Below are positions 7,825-17,000 of a stretch of DNA of 22,989 nucleotides, piece by piece. Origin of the DNA: Tieghemiomyces parasiticus (lineage: Eukaryota; Kickxellomycota; Dimargaritomycetes; Dimargaritales; Dimargaritaceae); the NCBI GenBank assembly GCA_027575765.1, contig JANBPT010000787.1, forward strand, positions 1-22,989, written 5' to 3'. Below the pieces are notes generated by a model. It was not told the origin of the DNA and did no database searches. It saw only the letters and a list, made by a program, of their open reading frames with translations. Position 1 is the first letter of the stretch. Every line of letters starts with the position of its first letter. The position numbers and the translations under genes are program-made.

Positions 7825-9408
7825 TTAGGCCTTCGCTTCACGACGGGTGTAGATGACTTCGGCGGGAGTCTGGGGCAAGATGAACATTTTGGTGTAATCC
7901 GGGGCGGGCATACCACGGCTGGTGAGCTTGAAATCAAAGTCACGGACCAGGGTGGCAAGGATGGTCTTGATCTGGAGATACGCGAACGGTTCGCCGATGC
8001 AGCGGTGACGGCCGGCGCCGAAGGGGAGATAAGGGCTACGGGCACTGGTGGTACGGAGGACGCCAAAACCGTAATCCACCTCGTCGGCGGCGGTTCCGAT
8101 GGAGGCGGCGCTCTCCTTTTTGGCGTCGGCGAACCAGCGGGCAGGGTTAAAATTTTGCGGATCACGGTAAATGCTCGGGTCGGTCTGGGTGACTGCCGGA
8201 GAGGACATAAGGTAGTGGCCCGTGGGAATGACGTATTGGCTTCCGGGGTACTCGACGGGTTTGACGACCTTGCGGATGATTTCAATGATGGGTGGGCGGA
8301 GGCGCAGGACCTCGGTAACCAGATTGTCAAGGTGAGGCAGACGCTTGAGGACCTCAAAGCTGAGCGGGACGTCGAGCCCGCCCAGTTCGCGGATCTGCTC
8401 CTCACGGAGCTCGTCGGCCAGCTGGGGGCGCTCGGCCAAGAACATCAGGGCCCAGGCCGTGGTAGCCGAGCTGGTATGCTGACCAGCCATGAGCAGCGCA
8501 ATCATGATGGACGCGATCTCATTGTGTGACAGGGCCTCGCCATTCTTATAGGTACAGTTCATGAGGTGACTAATAATGTCGACCCGGTCCTCGTTGCCCA
8601 GGTCCTCACGCTTGCTCAAAATGTCCATGTAGATGGCCTTGAGCTCAATGTGGGCAGCGTCCCGGCGACGGTAGCTTTCAAGCGGCAAGTTCTCAAACAG
8701 GAAATTGATTGGAGTGAACCCGTTGTCCAGATCGTGGTAGAGATCAGCCACGCGCTCGTCGAGCTGAGCGCGGATCTCGGCACCGAATAGTGTGCGCGCG
8801 GCGGTCAGGGTGACGAGTTCGGCCATGCTCTGCACCACTTCAATGGTTCCCGTCTCGCCCTCCCAGCGTTGGATGTACTGGCTGGTCTCCTCTTCGATCA
8901 TCGGCACGTAGGCGCGCAGGCTATCGTTGGTCAGCGAGTTCTTCATGAAGCGCTTCTGCTCCATAAGCACGCTGTTGTGCACGTCGTATACAACGCCCTT
9001 ACCGAACACGGGTACGGTCAGAGTCTTGTAGGCCTCCTCGGCCGATACATGGGACAATTTAGCGTTGAAGAAGAAGTTGTTACCGTCAGGGCCAAGGCAC
9101 ATGGTCATACGCCGGCCGAACACCAGAAAGGTGTAGCAATCACCGTAGCGGGCCTGGTTCTCGCGGAAGAACTTGATCGGGTCCAAGCCGAAGGTGATCA
9201 TGCTCCCAAAGAACGGGAATAGGTAGGGCACCACCGGCGGGGCATGCGGATCGGCTAGCACGCGCTGCTCAATCTGGGCCCACAGTAGCGCTGTAAAGAC
9301 CAGGCCCAGGATGGTGGTGAGGATGAGAAGCACGGGCGATGGCCTCACCGATTCAACGTAGAAGGTGTGCAGGGCGTATAGGCCCTGGAAAAGAAGGTCA
9401 GTTAGCAT
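7825..9408 (-). CDS. ERG11: Sterol 14-alpha demethylase CYP51 (Erg11)
   Basis: Haem monooxygenase of the endoplasmic reticulum that removes the 14-alpha methyl group of lanosterol or eburicol in ergosterol synthesis; it is the azole target. Intronless, 527 aa, the normal fungal length. The ATG at 9408 was preferred to an in-frame 9516 because the extension is Pro/Arg-rich leader and because this start sits just before the N-terminal membrane region. A membrane anchor lies at about 25-44. The substrate-recognition stretch contains GKGVVYDV with Tyr141 (Tyr132 in C. albicans numbering) and Lys152 (Lys143). The I helix is AGQHTSS (308-314), the K-helix ExxR is Glu366-Arg369, and the haem loop is FGAGRHRCIGE with ligand Cys470. 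Positions I could compare with known azole-resistance sites are wild type. No frameshift or odd codon use seen. Confidence 0.97.
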   Translation of the reverse strand: MLTDLLFQGLYALHTFYVESVRPSPVLLILTTILGLVFTALLWAQIEQRVLADPHAPPVVPYLFPFFGSMITFGLDPIKFFRENQARYGDCYTFLVFGRRMTMCLGPDGNNFFFNAKLSHVSAEEAYKTLTVPVFGKGVVYDVHNSVLMEQKRFMKNSLTNDSLRAYVPMIEEETSQYIQRWEGETGTIEVVQSMAELVTLTAARTLFGAEIRAQLDERVADLYHDLDNGFTPINFLFENLPLESYRRRDAAHIELKAIYMDILSKREDLGNEDRVDIISHLMNCTYKNGEALSHNEIASIMIALLMAGQHTSSATTAWALMFLAERPQLADELREEQIRELGGLDVPLSFEVLKRLPHLDNLVTEVLRLRPPIIEIIRKVVKPVEYPGSQYVIPTGHYLMSSPAVTQTDPSIYRDPQNFNPARWFADAKKESAASIGTAADEVDYGFGVLRTTSARSPYLPFGAGRHRCIGEPFAYLQIKTILATLVRDFDFKLTSRGMPAPDYTKMFILPQTPAEVIYTRREAKA

Positions 9409-9732
9409 GGGCGATAAGCGGGGAATCACAGTTGGGGGACGATGCGGGCGGGGGAAAGGCTGGCGATACGTTATGGAGAGCAGAGGGGCGTGAAGTGGTC
9501 GGACGATGAGTACCAAAGGGGGGAGACTGGGTGCTGATTCAAGACGTTACGTCAAAGTTTAACACGGCAGGTGGTAGTTAGCAGAGGACCAATGGAACGC
9601 AATGGGGGGGGGCACGTCGAAGGGAAACGTAAAGTGTGCTATCTTTTAACAACAGGAAGATTATAGGGTGGTCAAGGCACCCGTAGGAACAGGATGATAT
9701 AGTGCAGGAGCAATTTATCGAACAAGGGGTTA

Positions 9733-9768
9733 GTGGGTGAGGTTTATTGGTAGTTTTTATGTGGGGTG
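9733..9768 (-). promoter_or_regulatory. Candidate sterol regulatory elements upstream of CYP51
   Basis: On the minus strand, CACCCCAC (9761-9768) matches the core of the SREBP/Sre1 element ATCACCCCAC, and TCACCCAC (9733-9740) is a near match 28 bases away. They lie about 325-360 bases upstream of the CYP51 ATG. Sre1/SREBP control of CYP51 is established in fission yeast, Cryptococcus and Aspergillus. Assignment here is by motif only. Confidence 0.35.
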
Positions 9769-10675
9769 CGCACCTGGCAATGATTGGAATCCGCGACTAA
9801 TGGCGTGGTCTGAGAGGGAGCAGGTCAGGCGATAGTGCCCGACGATAGGCCGGCACCGCGTACGTAGGCCAATGACAGCCACAATCCCACTGGTTTACAG
9901 ATGAGGGAAGGAGTCCAGCCTGTTGCGGAGACCAGGGGGGGAGGTAAGACGCTATGCCCGAGGATAAGGTCGGTAAACAGGCGACTCTTAGTGTTGCTAA
10001 GTTAATGGCGTGATGTGATACGTGGCACGGAGAGGTGAGGTAAGACCTCGACAGACATGGTGCAGATGATGTATATGAGCACAGGGAAACCGTGGGGACA
10101 GGCATTGGCGGAGATGCTTGGGTCAGTAGGTTCGGCCTTGCTAGCTATTCTACCGCCAGTCGTTGGCAAGAGCCTCGCCTCATAGGCCTGGTGCGAGGTG
10201 TTCCCTCCCCCCACTTTCCACAGGGCACATCGTTACTAACCGCCCTTACCTTGCATGATATGAAGAGTAAATATCGGCCCGCCGATCGACTCCGCAATTT
10301 TCACGTGCCTAAATCCGCGAGTGGGCCCACAAGCATGGAGTGTTACCTCTGTTGGCCCAAGGGACGATCGTCAGTGGCAATGAAGTGTCCAGAGCACAGG
10401 AAAATTATCGGCCCATTTATACAGGCAGGGGGTGACCAACTGGGCAAACCAGACGCCTTGGTAGAGTGTCCAGCCGGGCTTAACGAATGTTGACTAGCTG
10501 GCACCTGGGGAAATCCGTCGACCGTGTTGGCATCCAATGTCAAAAAGTTTTGGGAGGTGATTGGTGGACCTACATCAGACCACCTTCTTTTCCAATCCTA
10601 CCTTTAACCTGCTCTTTTGATCTGGTTCACTGAGCCTGGTAGGGATTAAAAATGATTGCCGCCGTAGCTGCGGTC

Positions 10676-10681
10676 TTTATT
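10676..10681 (-). terminator. Poly(A) signal for the TACC gene
   Basis: TTTATT on the plus strand reads AATAAA on the minus strand, 209 bases beyond the TACC stop codon. Confidence 0.35.
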
Positions 10682-10889
10682 GTCTCGACATTTCACCAGT
10701 AATACTGGCAATAAAAAGAAATAAACGATATGGAATACGAAGGATATGGGAGAGTATTGGTAAGTGAGTACAGCACACGGTGAAGTTTATACAGAAAGAA
10801 AGAGCGATGGTGAAAGATAAAAGATAGGGGTGCCGGCGGGATCATCGATGCGCTGGCAGGGTTGCCAAGGTCGACTTGGGATCACACGC

Positions 10890-13189
10890 CTACCCGCCCA
10901 TCTTGCCGAGCAGTTCGTTGCAGATGCTGGCCAGGTCGGCGTTTTCCTGGCTCTTGGTCTCGATACTGGCCTCGAGGGTCTTTATCTTGGCCTCGGCTTT
11001 CGACAACTGGATCTTCATCAGCGACACGTCCTTGTCTTTCTGGAGCCGCAGTTTGTTAATCTCTTCGTTGGCCTCCTCAATCTTTTGCTCGGCATGCTTC
11101 TTGAGGGTCTCAAAGTTACCGGTCGCCGTCTCCACATCCGCCTTGAGCGCTTCAATCTCGGCTTGGAGTCCGGTTTCCGTCATCACCAGTCGCTCGTTCT
11201 CATCCTGCCGTTCATTTAACCGCTGGGTGATCTCATCCAGTGACTTTTGCAACGTCTCTATGTTCTCCTGGGATACCAGTTTCTCCGCCTCGACCTCACC
11301 GAGGGCTGTGTTGAACTTGTCCTGGTCGTCAATGTTGCGTTCTAGCGGATAAGGTAGGGTGTTGGAAATAGGCAGTAATTGAGAGAGAGAGAGAGAGAGA
11401 GAGAGTTGTTGGTTAAAGGGAAGAGGGTGGAGCAGAGCTTTGGCTCAGTAGACCATGGCGGTCGTCCCTTCGTTGATATCCTGTGGCCCTTACCGTTTAA
11501 ATGCGTTACCAGGGCCGAGTACTCGTTAACAATCTCGGTCAGTTCCCGTTTCTCTTGGCGTTCGGTCAGTAGCACCTTTTGTAACTCCTGCAGTTCACGC
11601 CTGAACGACTCCTCTTTGGCCTTGAACTATGGGCGAATATGTGTATATATATATATATGGTGGAAGGACGAGGTGAGGGGAAGTAATAAAAAGATTACTC
11701 AAGCTGAAGGGTTAGATTTGATGTATGGTCTGGAACTCGCGTCCTGGCGAAACGACTCGGACGGAGATGGCGCGATTTACGAGGCCCGGATATACCAAGG
11801 CCATGGCCCATTCTCCCCACCTACCTTGTTCTCGGCGTGTCGCTTCACCTCCTCCATCTCTAAATAACTATACTTGGGGATCTTATCTGGCGACACAAAG
11901 TCATTGCGCACGGTATCCAAGAGTGTTGGGGCAGGCGTCACAGGGATCAACCACGTGGGTGGGTACTGGCGAGCGGATCCTTGGTTGGCGGCTAGGGGGA
12001 CGAAGCGGCCGCGGGCTGGGGCAGGGGTTTTGGCTAGGAGATCGATCGAGGGTGCAGTGTCTGCAGAACCCGTTGGTACGGCGGTCAGGACACCCGATTG
12101 GCTGCCACGTATTGGCGAGCCTTCTGGGCTAGAAGGGGCGGACAGGAGGGCCTGCATGCCCGTTGCAAGTTTGGCCGGTGCGGGAGTCTGAAACAGTATG
12201 AGCGGCGGGGGCTCCTCCCCGGTTTGGTCGGCGATCGGGGAGGCGTCGTGAGAGCTGGCCACTGGCCCTAGCAGCGAGTCACGGATTCGGGCCTGCTGGG
12301 CCGGGGTGGCGTTAAGCAGGGCATGGCTGAGGTTGGGATTCAACACGTAGGCCGTGCGGGCCTGCTTGCGGGGCGTCTTCAGGGCCAGTTCCTCGTCCTC
12401 GTCCTGGCGGATATTGACCACCTTTGGCTCCCCCGGCGACGAATGGTCGGACCCTTCGGTGTCCATGGCCCGCGGGGAAGAGTTGAGGGCTGGTTCAGCG
12501 GCCAGAGATACCTCATGTACTTCCGTGCTGTTAAGGAGCACAGTGGAGTCGTTAAGAAGGAGGGTAGCGGGTATGGCAGTGGGGACTGGGGCGGATGGCA
12601 TCTCCTCGTCCATAGCCGTACTCTCCGCACGTGGTGGAGAGGCTGAAACCGTGATCTCGGTTTCACCTTCCGATTCGTCACTCTCGTCGCCGAACGTGTG
12701 GATCGTATCGGGGGCCAAAGAAAACCGGACATTGGACTTGCGACGCTGGACCTTGGCATCCCGGAGCTTGGCCTCAGCCTGCCGCCGGACCTCCAAGGCG
12801 TCCTCTATCGCTGCGGGTGGGCTCGCCGGGGTCGGGGCCACCTCGGCGTAGTCGGTGGTGGGTTGGCTGATGACGCTTGTCTCAATGAGTACGTCTTCCG
12901 GTGCGGTCACGGACACCTGGACAGGCTCGGGAGATGGGCTGGGCTCGCTCATGTCCATCCGGTCCGGGTCCGAGAGCTCGGTGGCTGAATCGGCCCCTGC
13001 GACTGGGTCACTGGCGGGCCCACTGTCGTGCTGCATAGCCCACTCATTGGGGATGGAGAAGTCGCAGGTACGTCGCCGGTGGATCTTGGTAGTGGTGAAG
13101 ACGATATCTGCCGTTGGCGTAGTTGTGGTACTAGTCGTAGGTTCCTGTTCCTGCGCCTCGGGCGACGTTGGAGGTTTTTCTTCCAGCAT
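10890..13189 (-). CDS. TACC-domain mitotic spindle protein, three exons
   Basis: Exons 13189..11825, 11626..11494 and 11341..10890 join in frame to 649 aa; donors are GTAGGT and GTAAGG, acceptors TAG and TAG. The ATG at 13189 has the CCACC context; the open frame upstream to 13594 is leader. Residues 1-440 are Ser/Thr/Pro/Glu-rich and probably disordered, with CDK-type sites TPRK (272-275) and SPDK (433-436). From about 440 to 649 the protein is one long coiled coil. Its end, from LKKHAEQKIEEANEEI to ASICNELLGKM, closely follows the conserved C-terminus of TACC proteins (human TACC1-3, fission yeast Alp7/Mia1). TACC proteins load XMAP215/ch-TOG-type microtubule polymerases at centrosomes, spindle pole bodies and spindles. 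The domain is about 195 aa, normal for the family. Introns carry a GA tract and a TA tract. Divergent from the CIP2A-like gene, 890 bases away. Confidence 0.9.
11381..11405. repeat. GA dinucleotide microsatellite in TACC intron 2
   Basis: Twelve and a half GA units on the plus strand, read as a CT-rich tract in the transcript, upstream of the intron 2 acceptor at 11342. It could serve as a long polypyrimidine tract. Confidence 0.9.
11644..11658. repeat. TA dinucleotide microsatellite in TACC intron 1
   Basis: A 15-base alternating TA tract close to the acceptor side of intron 1 (11627-11824). Confidence 0.85.
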
Positions 13190-14079
13190 GGTGGATATGG
13201 GCAGGAGCGACAGGAGCCTGGAAGAGTGGGAGAGAAAGAGAAGTGATAACAACGGGGCAAGTGGTTGACGATGGAATGAGTCGGCGCTGGGTGGGGATGC
13301 GTTATGCAGGCTAAGCTGAAGCTTTGGCGGGCGGAGTGTGAAATGGTAGGGTGGTTTAAGGAGAGCGGGATTGGGCGCAAGGTTGGGCACTGATCCTGGG
13401 TAAATTTTGGTTATGGAATAGTTTTGGCAATTATGTGGTCGGAGTATGCCGAGTCGCCATGACAGGTGGTGTCCACGGCGCCGTCCAGGTCCATCAGAGT
13501 CGACTGGTGGGTTTTCCGCTCGGGTCACATTGTTTTGTTTTGGCCTTGGGCCGCACCTCCTTATTGTTTTTTTCAAGCTGGTTAGGTCGCCCAATGACTT
13601 GCAGCTTCCGTATACCTACAGTGGAGCCGGTTGAGACGGGGACCTGAACGGTAGTGCTGACACCCTACCACACAGGGGCGCTGCTTGGAAGGCAGAGATT
13701 ATCCCATGGGAAGAAATCCGGGCGCGATGGATTAGTCGCCACCGGCTTGGGCGGGCGGACCTGGAAATGGCAAAATGCCCGGTAGGTAGGCCCCACACAC
13801 CCTTTGGCAGATGCCCAGGTCAAATTGGCCGCAGCAGGGTGTCCGTGGCCCAAGTGTTCGCCGCAGCGCCGTTGTACCTGGCTTCTTTATACCTGGCCAA
13901 TAATTTGCCAAGCGAAGTTTGGCCCTCCGTTCCAGCTTGAAGTCTAACCTCACTTTCGTCACCTATTCAACGCTTTCGAGGCCCGTGGTCTCTTATTCGC
14001 TTATCCAGCCCCGCACTCCCCTTACCAGGTCACTATAGAATCCCCGTGCTCTCTCGCTCGGCCCCATCCGTTCCCAACG
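13190..14079. other. Divergent promoter region between TACC and CIP2A-like genes
   Basis: An 890-base gap holding both 5' leaders. The TACC side (13190-13390) is purine-rich on the plus strand, i.e. pyrimidine-rich on the TACC sense strand. Short open frames on both strands (for example 13435-13647 and 13616-13962) have no family features. I see no TATA box for either gene. Confidence 0.6.
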
Positions 14080-17000
14080 ATGCTCCAAGATGCCGGGGAG
14101 CTCGGCGTGGGCCTCAGCCAGTTCCTTTTACTCACTCAGAAGCTGACACAGCCATCCAACACGACCCTAACCCACCTGGTATCTGTTCTACGGGTAAGTC
14201 TAGTCGGTCGGTAGCCAAGCGTCTGGAGCAGGAACCCTACGGAGACCGGCCATTGCGGCGCCTTGGAAGCCTCGAGGGCGAGCCGACACGGGTCTAATAT
14301 TGCCACCATTAAACCTGCTACCTGCACCCTCGCTTTCGTATTCAGGCGCTGCTCTCACTCTTGGAAGATGTCCAGGTCTCCCGGTACCTCTGTTGTGTGC
14401 CGCCGGCCCACTGGTACGCGGCCTTACCATCGTCAACCGCTACTCAGCCCGCCCACGTCTGGGTGGTGCGTCTACTCAACCAGGTCTTGTTACCGCCAGC
14501 TATGCAAGGTTCCAATACCGGGGCATCCAGCCGGTCCATCGCCAATGCTACCCTCGCTCTGCTCTGCTGTCCAACTCTGGCAGTCGTTTACGAGGACATT
14601 CCGCCCACCGAGGCCGGGGCCCTTCTTGATCTGCTCTGCCGCCGGGCGGTCGATACCAGTCTTTGCCCTACTGCTTTAGACCAGTACCACCACCTCGTGG
14701 TCCTCCTGTTGTCTCGTGCGGGAATTCCGTTCCGGGGCACTTCGACCGCCCAGCGGGCCTTTTTGGAGTTTTGCATCGAGCAGCTCATGGGCACCCCGGT
14801 GGGCGCTGCTCCCGGGAAGGACGGCACCCCCCGGTCAACCGGATCGAGTCCGACGCACGCCACCGATCCAGACGCACCGTACCGATACTATCGGCTCTGG
14901 ATCCGCCTCCTCGACCCCCCGTGTGATGGATTCGACCGAGCCGTCCGCCGCTTGGAGGCACACCGCCGCACGGCTCTATATCGCTGCCTACTAACTCGCG
15001 TCAACCCGGCCCACTCAACCGTGACAATCCTAGCGCTCCGCTGCCTCGATATTCTCCTCCGCGATGATCCACTCGATGCAAAGGTCTTTAACCCAGCCAA
15101 CGCCCGCGAAACACTGCGGCTGGCATTTCACATGATTACCGCCACCCCAAGCGGTGCTCGAAGGGAGGACTTGGTTGCCGCGGTGGCCGTTGTTAGTACG
15201 CTATTACGACGGCCGGGTCTACGCAGCGTCATTGCGGACCACCCGCCTGTGCTCAAGGCTGTCTACAAGGCGGTAGCGTATCAGTGGCGGGAATCGGAGC
15301 ACCAAAACGAAGTCTACCTCCTTCTGGCTGAACTGCTAGAGCGCGAAGTATTTAGCACCGAGCTGATCGACCTGATCTACGAGTACAACCTAGTGCCCAC
15401 CGCTTTAGCGTCCGTGCGCCGGTTCCTCGGTACATGTCATCCCGAGACGAGCACGTTTAGCCCCGTTGATTTTTTAACTCAGGAGGAGCCAGTCTGGTGG
15501 GCGCCGGCGCAACTGCCCCATGCCTTTCGACTCTTGAATGCGGTGGCTCGTCTAAACAGTGAGAAGGTCTCAAGCAGCCCCCACCTACCTGCCCTACAGA
15601 GCGAAATTGGCGAGGTAGCAGGGCTAGCCTTAGCCGCCCTTCTGAGATGGAAACCAGCGCTCCCTACACCGGTTTTGCCACCACAGCTGCTACTACTGCA
15701 ACTGACACCCCTGGTGGTTTGTGTGGGCCAAACAATGCTTGGCAGCCGCTTCATTATCCCTACCTTGGTGTCCTCTCTTCCGCAGGCCGTCCAGGTCCTG
15801 CAATCATTCGGGGAGTTACCGGATACCAAACATCCGGACGCGCCTCCTGCCGTCGACTGTCCAACTGCCGGTCTGGCGCAGTCTGCTTACCTTGCTACTG
15901 CACTGTGGGGCCTCAATTTCGTTGATCGGTACACCCACGTGGCAACTTGCCCGGACTTGGTCTCCCTCGTAAGTGATAATGGAAAGGAACCCAGCTTGTG
16001 GCGAGTCGATTAGGACCAGGATTATGTGCGGTAGTCTGCGTAATTTAACCAAACAGCCTTCAATTGCAACCTTAACCCGTGCATCTACAAACCAGGACCC
16101 AAGTCTGCTAGAGCGGCCGGAAATTGAGCACCTGTGGCTGGAGCTGGCTTCTAACCTCGCCGTCAGCCCTCCGCATGCCCTACTGGACGATTTCCTTGTT
16201 ACCCGTTTCCCTGGAAGCATTACCCAGTAAGAGTTGCCCGCGGTGGATTAACACTTGGGCCAAATGAAACCCTGGTGGTGGTGGTTTGCGTGAATTACTG
16301 GAAGCCACTTGGCCCTGTCATGATTCTAACTTGATGTTCAAGCTTGGTTCACTTTCTACTTCCTCAATCACACTGTGCAGTGCAATCGGCCGCATGCAGG
16401 CCTTCTCCATTAGCCAGAGGCGGAGGCGGCTCGAGCAGACTACTCAGCTGGGTAGGTTATGAACAGCCGTTTCAAGCTGGCTGCCGGCGACGATAGTAGT
16501 CACTGGTGGACCGAAATATGTAGCCCATGGCCGTTTGAATTAACCCCCCCCCCCACGTATTTGACCACCAATTCGCTTGATCTTACCCTCCTTGTCGTGG
16601 ATACCATAGAAGCCATACAGCATTCAAAGGTAGGTCATGTATAAGTAAGAATCATGTTCTTCGTACTCTGTGTTTCAGCCTTAACGGGCCCATTCATGCT
16701 GTTGACTAACAGATGGGCCAATGGCTATTGTAACTACATACCGTCTCGTTTAATCAGTACCGTGCTGAAATCGAACGACTCAATGTTGATCTGGAGCGAA
16801 AACTGACAATTGAAGAATCTCAGCGCCAACAGGTAAGTTCTAAAGTTCGGTAACCCTTAATAGGCCCACCTTTTAAACGTATTTCAAAAATGGATTTTTG
16901 ACGAGTCATTGCTTTATCTTTCATCACCTTTCTAATGCCATTCACCAGAACCAACAACTCGAATTAGAAAACTGTCGCGTCAAGGCGGAGCTGGAATCCA

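Larger units (their letters stand above)
9409..10889. other. Intergenic, CYP51 promoter and TACC-gene 3' flank
   Basis: 1.48 kb without a recognisable gene. The left third is the CYP51 promoter (minus strand), with a nine-G run at 9604-9612 and candidate sterol regulatory elements at 9733-9768. The right end holds the TACC gene 3' flank with a minus-strand AATAAA at 10676-10681. Open frames at 9797-10105 and 10092-10493 lack family features. The latter has a CxxC...CxxH-like pattern (CYLC...CPEH) but nothing else in its favour. Confidence 0.55.

Noticed and set aside
7809..8405. 198-aa minus-strand frame within CYP51
   Set aside because: Out-of-frame shadow of CYP51 with an Arg/Ser/Pro-rich product.
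8005..8529. 174-aa plus-strand frame within CYP51
   Set aside because: Antisense to an intact, clearly recognised CYP51; a frame shadow of GC-rich coding sequence.
10092..10493. 133-aa open frame with a CxxC...CxxH-like pattern
   Set aside because: Only one half of a possible zinc-binding site, no domain around it and no promoter or splice support.
12855..13268. 137-aa plus-strand frame over the TACC N-terminus
   Set aside because: Antisense shadow of the Ser/Thr/Pro-rich TACC coding region.
13190..13594. N-terminal extension of the TACC protein to an upstream in-frame start
   Set aside because: The extension is low-complexity leader-type sequence, and the ATG at 13189 has a far better context.
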